The position numbers and the translations under genes are program-made. Of a DNA stretch of 64,000 nt, positions 33,115 to 41,150 are shown piece after piece. Source of the stretch: Actinoplanes solisilvae. GTDB lineage: Bacteria > Actinomycetota > Actinomycetes > Mycobacteriales > Micromonosporaceae. The number at the start of each line of letters is the position of its first letter. Position 1 is the stretch's first letter. The stretch is from assembly GCF_003999975.1 (NCBI RefSeq), contig NZ_RJAC01000029.1, positions 30,138 to 94,137 of the forward strand, written 5' to 3'. The notes beneath the pieces were generated by a model, which made no database searches, was not told where the DNA came from, and worked only from the letters and a program-made list of their open reading frames with translations.

Positions 33115-33698
33115 TTCCGTGACCCCGTACTGGCTCTGATGTGGAACCGTTCGCCCTGTGGGCCGAGAATGCTGAGGATCTCGACGGGGTGCTCGTCCGC
33201 GTGGCCGAACCAATGGGGCAGGTGGGTGTCGAACTCGGCGACCTCGCCGCTTTCGAGGATGAAGTCCTGGTCGCCGAGCACGATGCGCAGGCGTCCGTTG
33301 AGCACGTAGAGCCAGTGGTAGCCCTCGTGGGACCGCGGTTCGGGTTCCGGGCCGGTGAGGCCGGCGGGCAGCACTTGCTTGTACGCCTGCAGGCCGCCGG
33401 GTTTGCGGGTCAGCGGCACGACGGTCATGCCGTTGTGGGTGGTAGGCCGCAGGTGCACGCGCGGGTCGAGCCCGGGTGCCGACCCGATGAGCTCGTCGAG
33501 CGGCGTGCGGTAGGCCTGCGCCAGTGGCAGCAGCAGTTCCAGCCCGGGTCTGCGGTGTCCGGATTCCAGCCGTGACAGGGTGCTGGTCGCGATGCCGGTG
33601 CTGCCGGCCAGCTCCGCCAGGGTGATGCCACGGCGTAAGCGCAGCTCACGCAGTCGCGGCCCGACCGCGGCCAGCACCTCGTCGAAGTCCTCGTTCAT
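33111..33698 (-). CDS. XRE-family regulator with C-terminal cupin domain
   Basis: 195 residues: helix-turn-helix (about 10-65; LRRGITLAELAGSTGIATST, LSRLESGHRRPG) and a cupin_2 sensor domain (about 105-185; SHEGYHWLYVLNGRLRIVLG, then LPHWFGHAD), where the histidines and glutamates could bind a metal or small ligand. It overlaps the upstream DUF1015-like gene (ATGA) and the downstream DUF222/HNH gene (GTGA), so the three were translationally coupled. Such regulators often control amino-acid or polyamine metabolism; the target here is probably its own operon. Confidence 0.93.
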   Translation of the reverse strand: MNEDFDEVLAAVGPRLRELRLRRGITLAELAGSTGIATSTLSRLESGHRRPGLELLLPLAQAYRTPLDELIGSAPGLDPRVHLRPTTHNGMTVVPLTRKPGGLQAYKQVLPAGLTGPEPEPRSHEGYHWLYVLNGRLRIVLGDQDFILESGEVAEFDTHLPHWFGHADEHPVEILSILGPQGERFHIRASTGSRK

Positions 33699-34519
33699 GA
33701 TCCACCACTTTTCCGGGGCGGGCGGAACTGCCGAACCGTGGGACGGCGGGCCGCGGCGGCCTGCGAGCGCAAGACGGGCACACGGGCGAGTTCGGCCGAG
33801 CCGGCGAGCCCGTTGTCGGCCGAGAGCAGGGAGAGAAGCCGTACAGGATGGCCTGTCTCGGCGGCGGCCTGGAACCGGTGGTGGCCGTCGAGCAGGAAGT
33901 GGGTCAGCGCCCAGTGGGTGTGGTGGTCGGCGCCCTCGGCCGTGGCGGGCTCGCTGACGTCGAGGACCGAGACGGCCACCCCGCTCAGGCTCTGGCCCGC
34001 GTCGAGGTCGGCGATGTACTTCTCGACCTGGGCGCGCTCGTTCCACGAGGGCGGCACCATCGGCACGACGAACTCGTAGAAGTGGGCGTCGGCGCCGACG
34101 GCCGTCTCGAAGGTGCGGTAATAAGGTGTGCGCGGGTAGACCGGCAGACCCCAGAACGAGTCGAGGCCCCAGGTGTCGACCTGCTCCTCGGCGAAATAGT
34201 CGCCGGGGGACGACGGGTGGACCAAGCGCGGGCGCAGCTCGAGCCGCATCGGCTGGTAGTCGCCGCGGGGCAGCAGCGCGCCGAACGCCTCGATCGGATC
34301 GTCGCCGTCGGCGGTGAACGTCTCGGTCGAGCCCTCCTGCCGCTGGAACAGGATCTGGCAGATGCCGCACCAGTAGGACAGCTCGAAAGCCGGTTTCTCG
34401 TCGACGAAGAGAAGGCGTCGCGGGTCGGCCTGATCGAGCGCGGCGGAGAAACGAAGCCGCGGCCGGTCGGCGTCACCGAGGGCTCGCAAGGGTTCCACTG
34501 TCAGCAGCACGGCGCCCAC
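33695..34519 (-). CDS. DUF1015/SerK-like protein with DGHHR motif
   Basis: 274 residues from the GTG at 34519. The key motif is ALTHFLLDGHHRFQAAAETG (about 210-229): DGHHR is the diagnostic signature of DUF1015/SerK and ParB-like kinases, in which it helps bind nucleotide and transfer phosphate to serine. An earlier YWCGICQILFQRQEG contributes a C-x2-C pair. The protein is shorter than typical DUF1015 (around 400 residues), and the first domain is not clearly recognisable. It is the first gene of a coupled three-gene unit with the XRE-cupin regulator. Phosphotransfer activity is inferred, not shown. Confidence 0.65.
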   Translation of the reverse strand: MGAVLLTVEPLRALGDADRPRLRFSAALDQADPRRLLFVDEKPAFELSYWCGICQILFQRQEGSTETFTADGDDPIEAFGALLPRGDYQPMRLELRPRLVHPSSPGDYFAEEQVDTWGLDSFWGLPVYPRTPYYRTFETAVGADAHFYEFVVPMVPPSWNERAQVEKYIADLDAGQSLSGVAVSVLDVSEPATAEGADHHTHWALTHFLLDGHHRFQAAAETGHPVRLLSLLSADNGLAGSAELARVPVLRSQAAAARRPTVRQFRPPRKSGGS

Positions 34520-34619
34520 GATAGGACTCTGTCGAGCCGCCCGCGGGCGGCCTGTGGACAACTCCGGGCCTGTGGACAACGAACTCGCCGGACGGCCGCC
34601 GGCCGCTAGGTTTGCGCCC

Positions 34620-35384
34620 ATGAACCCACGGATCACCCCCATCACGGAGGCCAACCGCGCCGGGTGGAACAGCATCGCCGGGCGCCGCGAGGGGCGCCCG
34701 CTCGAGCAGTTCCGGGCCGGCGCGGTCGGTCTGGAGGATTTCGAGCGTGAGCTGGCCGGCGACGTGCGAGGCCGCCGGGTCCTGCAGCTCGCGTGTTCGT
34801 TCGGCGACGAGGTGCTGTCCTGGGCCAACCTCGGCGCCCGGGCGATCGGCGTCGACATATCAGATGTGGCGATCGAGCACGCGCGGCGCCGGGCCGCCGA
34901 GGCGGGCATCGACGCCGACTTCCGCCGGGCCGACATGTTCGACCTGCCGGCCGACCTGGTCGACCTCGATCTGATCCATCTGAGCTGGGGTGCGATCTGC
35001 TGGGTGCCCGACCTGGCGGTCTTCGCCGGCATCGTGGCCGGGCGGCTGCGTCCGGGCGGCTCGGTGCTGCTGTGCGACCACCATCCCGCCTGGGAGGTTC
35101 TCGCCGTCCGCGGCGACAACCAGCTCGCGGTGGCCGGCGACTACTTCGGCCGGGAACAGCATCGAGCGACGACCGACGACGCCAAGCTGCCGATCGGTGC
35201 CAACGGCGAATCGCCGCTGCGGGCGTTCGTGTGGCCGGTGAGCGACGTCGTGATGGCTCTGATCAATGTCGGTCTCGAGCTCGAGGCGTTCTTCGAGGCC
35301 CCGGCCCCTCAGCTCTACGCCGGGCTCGGCGCGGCCGCTGACGCGCTGCCCGCCTGTTACGTGATCAAGGCGACGGCGCCATGA
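34620..35384 (+). CDS. Class I SAM-dependent methyltransferase
   Basis: 254 residues from the ATG at 34620. Motif I is VLQLACSFGDEVLSWANLGA (about 56-75, less glycine-rich than usual), motif II the acidic GVDISD at about 79-84, and the later LRPGGSVLLCDHH is motif post-III. It would transfer a methyl group from S-adenosylmethionine to an unknown acceptor in the cytosol. The opening TEANRAGWNSIAGRR is common to UbiE/SmtA-like actinobacterial methyltransferases. It is convergent with the GGDEF gene, 5 bp apart. Confidence 0.9.
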   Translation: MNPRITPITEANRAGWNSIAGRREGRPLEQFRAGAVGLEDFERELAGDVRGRRVLQLACSFGDEVLSWANLGARAIGVDISDVAIEHARRRAAEAGIDADFRRADMFDLPADLVDLDLIHLSWGAICWVPDLAVFAGIVAGRLRPGGSVLLCDHHPAWEVLAVRGDNQLAVAGDYFGREQHRATTDDAKLPIGANGESPLRAFVWPVSDVVMALINVGLELEAFFEAPAPQLYAGLGAAADALPACYVIKATAP

Positions 35385-35389
35385 TCGGG

Positions 35390-36487
35390 CTACGCGACCC
35401 AGGGGCGTTTGGCGCGGTGGCGTTGCTTCGTGCGGTACATGTCGGCGTCGGCGGCGGAGGCCAGTTGGGCGAAGTCGCTGCTGCTCACGCCGTAGGCGTA
35501 GCCGATGCTCGCGCCTACCTTGCACGGCCCGCCGCGGGTCTCGATCGGCTCGGCCAGGGCCTCGTGGATGCGTTCGGCCGTGCCGCGCAGGACAGCGTCG
35601 GCCTGGTCGCCGCTGACCACTACGACGAATTCGTCGCCGCCGGTGCGGGCCAGCAGGTCGCCGGGGCGCACCAGCGCCGCCATCCGCGCCGCGACCGTGC
35701 GCAGCACCTCGTCGCCGGCGTCGTGCCCGCCCGCGTCGTTGACGGTCTTGAAGTCGTCCAGGTCGATCACCATCACGCCGACCTCGACGCCCGAACGGCC
35801 GGCCAGTTCGTCGGTGAAGGCGCGCAGCAGCGACCGGTTGGCCAGGCCGGTCAGCGGGTCGTGGGTGGCCGCGTGGTGCAGCCGGGCGCGGCTCTCGGCC
35901 AGCTCGTGGTGCAGCTTCGCGTGGTGCACCGCCGTCGAGGCGTGCTGGGCGAACAGCTCGAGCATCTCGCGCTGCACCGGGCCGGGCCGGCGCCCGTCGC
36001 GCGGCAGGTCGACGCTGAGCACCCCCACCAGGTCGCCGGTCGGCAAGGTGAGCGGGGCGAACAGCATGTCCTCGGGGTGCCAGCCGTCGGAGTCGGAGGG
36101 CAGCGGCAGCGTGCTCGACGTCCAGGTGATCATGGCGTCGGGGCGGGCGTGGTTGTGGTCGAGGAAGTAGAGCGAGCCCCACTGCTCGGCCTTGCCGAAC
36201 AGCTCGTCCCAGTTGTCGACCGTTGTCCGGGTGCCCAGCAGCGACTTGCGGATCTCTTCCGTGCCGTCCACCGACACGACCGTGAACTGGCCGTCGTCCT
36301 GCAGCACGTTGACCACCGCGCACTCGAAACCCGAGGCCTTGGTGACGCCGTGCACGATCGCGTCCATGGTCGTGGTCAGGTCGAGGCTGGCGTGCACGGC
36401 CTTGCTCACCTCGTGCAGGGTCCGCAGGCCGTCGAGCTGCGCGAGGGCGTCGGACAACTGCGACGAGAGATCCTCGATGCTGGTCAA
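35390..36487 (-). CDS. GAF-GGDEF diguanylate cyclase
   Basis: 365 residues. An N-terminal GAF-type sensor (about 20-195) is joined by a short coiled coil to a GGDEF domain (about 205-360). The active-site GGDEF is intact at 283-287, and an inhibitory I-site RPGD lies at 274-277, exactly five residues upstream, so the enzyme should make c-di-GMP from GTP and be product-inhibited. There is no membrane segment or EAL domain, so it is cytosolic. The start is a TTG with GGAGG only four bases ahead. In actinomycetes c-di-GMP holds back development through BldD. Confidence 0.95.
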   Translation of the reverse strand: MTSIEDLSSQLSDALAQLDGLRTLHEVSKAVHASLDLTTTMDAIVHGVTKASGFECAVVNVLQDDGQFTVVSVDGTEEIRKSLLGTRTTVDNWDELFGKAEQWGSLYFLDHNHARPDAMITWTSSTLPLPSDSDGWHPEDMLFAPLTLPTGDLVGVLSVDLPRDGRRPGPVQREMLELFAQHASTAVHHAKLHHELAESRARLHHAATHDPLTGLANRSLLRAFTDELAGRSGVEVGVMVIDLDDFKTVNDAGGHDAGDEVLRTVAARMAALVRPGDLLARTGGDEFVVVVSGDQADAVLRGTAERIHEALAEPIETRGGPCKVGASIGYAYGVSSSDFAQLASAADADMYRTKQRHRAKRPWVA

Positions 36488-36646
36488 CCCGCCTCCAGAA
36501 AACCCCGCCGCAAACGCCGCCGCGCACCTGAACCTGAGATCTTAACCAGACGCCGGTCACGCGGGAGCGTTCGACCAAAATGTTCTTGGATAGGCGCTGG
36601 TCACAGAGTGTGGAAAGGTCGCCTGTCGCATGCTTGTGTAAGTCCC

Positions 36647-38527
36647 GTGAGCGACGTCGACGAAATCACGACCACCCGGTGGACGCACCGGGTTGCCACC
36701 CCGCTCCGCGCGTTCCTGAGCACCGAGGCGGGCAGCGCCGGGGTGCTGGTCGCCTCGATCGTCGCCGCGCTGATCTGGGCGAACATGTCCGATTCGAGCT
36801 ACGAGACGGTCTGGCACACCGAGCTGAGCATCCAGTTCGCCGACCAGCGCCTCGACCTTGACCTGCGCGAATGGGTCAACAGCGGCCTGATGACCCTGTT
36901 CTTCCTGGTCGTGGGCCTGGAGGCGCGCCGCGAGTTCGATCTGGGCGACCTGCGGGACCGGCGACGCTTCGTGCTGCCCGCGCTGGCCGGGATCGTCGGC
37001 ATGGCCCTGCCGATCAGCATCTTCCTCGCGATCAACCACGGCGGCCCGGGCGCGGCGGGCTGGGGCGCGGCCATGTCGACCGACACGGCGCTGGCGTTGG
37101 GCCTGCTCGCCCTGGTCGGCCGGCACATCCCCGTACAGGCCCGGCTGTTCCTGGTGACCGTGTCGGTGGTCGACGACGTGGTCGCCCTGGTCGTGATCGC
37201 CGCGGCCTACTCCGACGACATCAGGGTCGGGCCGCTGCTGCTCGCGATCGGCATCTTCATCGTGACCCTGGTGATGATCCGCGTCGGCATCCACAGCGGC
37301 TTCATCTATCTGCCGTTCTGCGTGGTCATCTGGGGGGCGACGCTGGCCAGCGGCATCGACCCGGTCGTCTCCGGCCTGGCGATCGGGCTGGCCGCGGCCG
37401 CGTACACACCGGCGCGGGGTGAGCTCGAACAGGCCAGCGACCTGTTCCGGTCGTTCCGTGAGCAACCCACGCCCGAGTTGGCCCGATTCGCCCGGGTTGG
37501 CCTGCTGCGCACGCTGTCGCCCAACGACCGCCTGACCCGCACGTGGTCGGGGGTGTCGAGCTACCTGATCGTGCCGCTGTTCGGCCTGGCCAACGCGGGC
37601 ATCTTCATCGACGGCGACTTCCTGGGGCGCGCGCTGATGTCCAAGGTCACGCTCGGCGTCTTCCTGGCCTACGTGGTGGGCAAGCCGGTCGCCATCGCCG
37701 GCACGTCGGCCGTGGTCAGCTGGCTCAGCCGGGGCCGCATCCGTCCCGGCGTCGGCTGGGCGTCCGTGCTCGGCACCGGAACGATCGCCGGCATGGGCTT
37801 CACCGTCTCGTTCCTGATCGCGAACCTGGCGCTCGAGGAGCCCGAACTGTCCGAGGCGAAGCTCGGCCTGCTGATGGCCATCGTCGCCGCCTCGTTGATC
37901 ACCTGGGCCGTCTTCGCGCTGACCAACCGGCTGCCCAAGCCGCGCAAGGCGGTGGCCCTGCTCGGCGACGTCGAGGAGATCGTCGACCTGATCCCCGACG
38001 TCGACCCCGGCCGCGACCACGTGCGCGGCCCGGCCGACGCGTCGGTCACCCTCGTCGAGTACGGCGACTTCCAATGCCCCTACTGCGGCCGCGCCGAGCC
38101 GGTCGTCCGCGAGCTGATGACCGACGACGACCTGCGCTATGTCTGGCGGCACCTGCCGCTGGCCGACGTGCACCCGCAGGCCCAGATCGCCGCCCAGGCC
38201 GCCGAGGCGGCGGGCCTGCAGGGCAAGTTCTGGGAGATGCACGACCTGATGTTCACCCGGCAGGACCACCTGCGCATCGCCGACCTGATCAAGTACGCCG
38301 GGGAGCTCGGCCTCGACCAGGACAAGTTCCACCAGGACATGATGCTGCCGGAGTGCGCCGACCACATCACCGCCGACCTCGAGTCGGCCGACCTCAGCGG
38401 CGTCTCCGGCACCCCCACGTTCTTCATCAACGGCCGTCGCCACTACGGCGCCTACGACGTCGAGACTCTCCAGCTGGCCATCCGCACCGCCCGCATCCGG
38501 GCGAAGATCGCCGCGAAGCGCCGATGA
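36647..38527 (+). CDS. nhaA: NhaA-type Na+/H+ antiporter fused to a DsbA-like thioredoxin domain
   Basis: 626 residues from the GTG at 36647. Residues 1-~420 are an NhaA antiporter with about 11-12 membrane helices; the ion-binding aspartates are visible in STDTALALG and VSVVDDVVALV. Residues ~450-620 form a DsbA/Thioredoxin_4 domain with the redox motif C477-P-Y-C480 and a cis-Pro loop in SGTPTFFING. The membrane part exchanges sodium for protons; the thioredoxin domain could control it by disulphide state or guard it. This fusion is known in actinobacteria. It overlaps the next gene (ATGA). Much of the upstream open frame belongs to other strands. Confidence 0.95.
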   Translation: MSDVDEITTTRWTHRVATPLRAFLSTEAGSAGVLVASIVAALIWANMSDSSYETVWHTELSIQFADQRLDLDLREWVNSGLMTLFFLVVGLEARREFDLGDLRDRRRFVLPALAGIVGMALPISIFLAINHGGPGAAGWGAAMSTDTALALGLLALVGRHIPVQARLFLVTVSVVDDVVALVVIAAAYSDDIRVGPLLLAIGIFIVTLVMIRVGIHSGFIYLPFCVVIWGATLASGIDPVVSGLAIGLAAAAYTPARGELEQASDLFRSFREQPTPELARFARVGLLRTLSPNDRLTRTWSGVSSYLIVPLFGLANAGIFIDGDFLGRALMSKVTLGVFLAYVVGKPVAIAGTSAVVSWLSRGRIRPGVGWASVLGTGTIAGMGFTVSFLIANLALEEPELSEAKLGLLMAIVAASLITWAVFALTNRLPKPRKAVALLGDVEEIVDLIPDVDPGRDHVRGPADASVTLVEYGDFQCPYCGRAEPVVRELMTDDDLRYVWRHLPLADVHPQAQIAAQAAEAAGLQGKFWEMHDLMFTRQDHLRIADLIKYAGELGLDQDKFHQDMMLPECADHITADLESADLSGVSGTPTFFINGRRHYGAYDVETLQLAIRTARIRAKIAAKRR

Positions 38528-39318
38528 CCAGGCTGGGCGCCCGGCACCACGCGTGGCACCATCGTTTGGCGTCACCGACGCACGAAGCACTACGGGGAGC
38601 ACCGAGGTTGGAACTGCACGCAGCCCGAGATCTCGCCAACGGCCTGATCAAACGTCACCGGCTGACCGGCTGGCGCCTGGTGTTCGACAACGCCAAGACC
38701 CGCGCCGGGGTGTGCCGCTTCGACCGCAAGGAGATCGGCCTGTCCCGCCCGCTCGTCGCCCTCTACGACGCCGAGCAGGTCACCGACACCGTGCTGCACG
38801 AGATCGCGCACGCCCTGACCGGCCCGGGCCACGGCCACGACCGCAAGTGGCGCGCCACCGCCCGGCGGATCGGCAGCTCGGGCGAGCGGTGCATGCCGGC
38901 CGACGCGCCCAGCGTCGAGGGCCCGTGGGTCGGGGTCTGCCCGGCCGGTCACCGCACCACCGCGCACCGCCGGCCGGTCCGCGTCAAGTCGTGCCGCGAC
39001 TGCTCCCCCGGCTTCTCCGCGTCCGCGATCTACACCTGGACGTACAGAGAGGGCGCGGCGGAACTCGACCCGCGTTACGAGGCCGAGCTCGCGCGGATCC
39101 GGGCCGGCCGTACCCGAACCGTGCCGCCGGTGCCCGTACAGGTCGGCGAGCGGGTGCGGCTGACCGGCACGGGCAAGTACGCCGACCTGCCCGGAACGGT
39201 GGTCAAACGCGGACGCACCCGCTACCAGGTGCAGACCCGCGCGGGCCTGCTCAGCGTCGCGTTCACGGCCGTCCAGCGTGTGCCGCCAACAGACGAAACC
39301 CGTACCGGGCATCGATAG
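38524..39318 (+). CDS. SprT-like zinc metalloprotein
   Basis: 264 residues from the ATG overlapping the nhaA stop, or 236 from a TTG at 38608 where the conserved domain (LELHAARDLANGLIKRH) begins. A SprT domain carries the HEIAH zinc motif at 92-96 with a further His in GHGHDRKW; a zinc-ribbon-like C-x-x-H/C-x2-C set follows (VCPAGH, KSCRDC). SprT/Spartan proteases cut DNA-bound proteins in eukaryotes; bacterial SprT-like roles are little known. A C-terminal part (~210-264) has KOW-like beta features (YADLPGTVVKRGRTRYQVQT). Confidence 0.85.
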   Translation: MTRLGARHHAWHHRLASPTHEALRGAPRLELHAARDLANGLIKRHRLTGWRLVFDNAKTRAGVCRFDRKEIGLSRPLVALYDAEQVTDTVLHEIAHALTGPGHGHDRKWRATARRIGSSGERCMPADAPSVEGPWVGVCPAGHRTTAHRRPVRVKSCRDCSPGFSASAIYTWTYREGAAELDPRYEAELARIRAGRTRTVPPVPVQVGERVRLTGTGKYADLPGTVVKRGRTRYQVQTRAGLLSVAFTAVQRVPPTDETRTGHR

Positions 39319-39361
39319 GCGGTGATTGACCGGCGTGGAGATCCAATGTTAACTATCGGTC

Positions 39362-41110
39362 ATGGGCCTGGGTCGAATCGGTAACGCGTTCTGGACAAAA
39401 GCCGCAGCCTCTCTCTTGCTCGTCGGGGCGTCGCTGGCCATACCGGCGACGCCCGCCGCCGCGGCCGGTCCGCTCAGCGACGTGCTGGTCTTCTCGAAGA
39501 CGGCCGGTTTCCGCCACTCGTCGATCCCGCGGGGCATCGCCGCGATCCAGCAGCTCGGCGCCGAGAACGGGTTCACCGTCACCGCCACCGAGGACGCCGC
39601 CCAGTTCACCACCGCGAACCTCGTCCGCTACCAGGCCGTTGTGTTCCTCTCCACCACCGGTGACGTGCTCAACGACGCACAGCAGAGCGCCTTCGAGGCG
39701 TACGTCAACGGGGGTGGCGGTTTCGCCGGGGTGCACGCCGCGGCCGACACCGAGTACGACTGGCCGTGGTACGAGAACCTGGTCGGCGCGTACTTCCACT
39801 CGCACCCGGCCAACCAGACCGCCACCGTACGGGTCGAGGACCGCGGCAACGCCTCGACGGCGCATCTGCCGCAGGCGTGGTCGCGCTACGACGAGTGGTA
39901 CAACTACCGCACCAACCCGCGGTCGACCGGCGCCAAGGTCCTCGCCACGCTCGACGAGAGTTCCTACAGCGGCGGCAACATGGGCGCCGACCATCCGATC
40001 ACGTGGTGCAAGTCGGTCGGCGCGGGCCGGGCCTGGTATACCGGACTGGGCCACACCGACGAGTCGTACGCGGAAGCGAACTTCCGGCGGCAACTGCTCG
40101 GCGGCATCCAGGTCGCGTCCGGCAGCCGGGCCGCCGATTGCCGGCCCGAGAGCGGCTACACCCCGCTGTTCGACGGCACCCAGGCCAGCCTCGACCAGTG
40201 GCGGCAGGCCGGGCCGGGCGGCTTCACGCTCGCCGACGGCACGATCAGCTCGCAGGGCGGCATGGGTCTGCTGTGGTACCCGGTGCGGACCTTCGCGAAC
40301 TACTCGCTCAAGCTCGACTGGATGATGCCCGGCGACGACAACGGCGGCGTCTTCATCGGCTTCCAGGATCCGCAGGGCGACCCGTGGAAGCCGGTCGACC
40401 AGGGCCACGAGATCCAGATCGACGCCACCGACAACGACCCCTCCCGTACGACCGGAAGCGTCTACAGTTTCGCGGCGCCGAACCCCGCCGTGCGTGACGC
40501 CGCGCTCAACCCGCCCGGCTCGTGGAACACGTACGAGATCGGGGTCCACGGCCAGCGGGTCGAGGTGTGGCTGAACGGCGTGAAGGTCAACGACTACGTC
40601 AGCAACCGCAACATCTCCGACGGCTACATCGGCGTGCAGAACGACGGCGCCGGGCTCGACATCAGCTACCGCAACATCCGGATCAAGACCGACGGTCCCC
40701 AGCAGCCCCCGGGCGTCGATCTGGCCCGCGGCGTACGCGGTGTCGCCTCCAGCGTGGAGCCCGGCAGCCTGCACCTGGCCGCGAACGCCACCGACGGCGA
40801 TCTGAGCACGCGGTGGGGCAGCGCCTACTCCGACCCGCAGTGGCTGCGCCTCGACCTGGGCCAGGCGCGCACGATCAACCGGGTGAAGCTGACCTGGGAG
40901 ACGGCGTACGCCCGCGCCTACCAGATCCAGACCTCGGCCAACGGTCGCAACTGGACCACCGTGTACGCCACCACGACCGGCGACGGCGGCGTCGACGACA
41001 TCGCCGTCACCGCGTCGGGGCGGTTCGTCCGCGTCCTCGGCACCCAGCGCGCGACGGGCTGGGGCTACTCCCTCTACGACCTGAACGTCTACGGGCCGGC
41101 GCTGGGGTGA
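39362..41110 (+). CDS. Secreted ThuA - DUF1080 - discoidin-type multidomain protein
   Basis: 582 residues with a signal peptide (hydrophobic core ASLLLVGASLAIPATPA, cleavage near AAA at 33-35). Domain 1 (~40-250) is ThuA-like (FSKTAGFRHSSIPRGIAAIQ, GGGFAGVHAAADTEYDWPWY), a trehalose-utilisation fold of the glutamine-amidotransferase type. Domain 2 (~262-450) is a 3-keto-disaccharide hydrolase (DUF1080; DNGGVFIGF, GHEIQIDATDND). Domain 3 (~460-582) is an F5/8-type discoidin/CBM (ATDGDLSTRWGS). It probably acts outside the cell on oxidised disaccharides or polysaccharides. No partner genes for the 3-keto pathway are adjacent. Confidence 0.92.
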   Translation: MGLGRIGNAFWTKAAASLLLVGASLAIPATPAAAAGPLSDVLVFSKTAGFRHSSIPRGIAAIQQLGAENGFTVTATEDAAQFTTANLVRYQAVVFLSTTGDVLNDAQQSAFEAYVNGGGGFAGVHAAADTEYDWPWYENLVGAYFHSHPANQTATVRVEDRGNASTAHLPQAWSRYDEWYNYRTNPRSTGAKVLATLDESSYSGGNMGADHPITWCKSVGAGRAWYTGLGHTDESYAEANFRRQLLGGIQVASGSRAADCRPESGYTPLFDGTQASLDQWRQAGPGGFTLADGTISSQGGMGLLWYPVRTFANYSLKLDWMMPGDDNGGVFIGFQDPQGDPWKPVDQGHEIQIDATDNDPSRTTGSVYSFAAPNPAVRDAALNPPGSWNTYEIGVHGQRVEVWLNGVKVNDYVSNRNISDGYIGVQNDGAGLDISYRNIRIKTDGPQQPPGVDLARGVRGVASSVEPGSLHLAANATDGDLSTRWGSAYSDPQWLRLDLGQARTINRVKLTWETAYARAYQIQTSANGRNWTTVYATTTGDGGVDDIAVTASGRFVRVLGTQRATGWGYSLYDLNVYGPALG

Positions 41111-41150
41111 CCGCCCGGCGCTATTCGGGCAGTTCGTCGGCAGTCCATGC

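Noticed and set aside
35381..36646. Very long plus-strand frame running into the nhaA gene
   Set aside because: The 5' 420 codons are the antisense of the GAF-GGDEF gene; only the part from 36647 has membrane and thioredoxin features.
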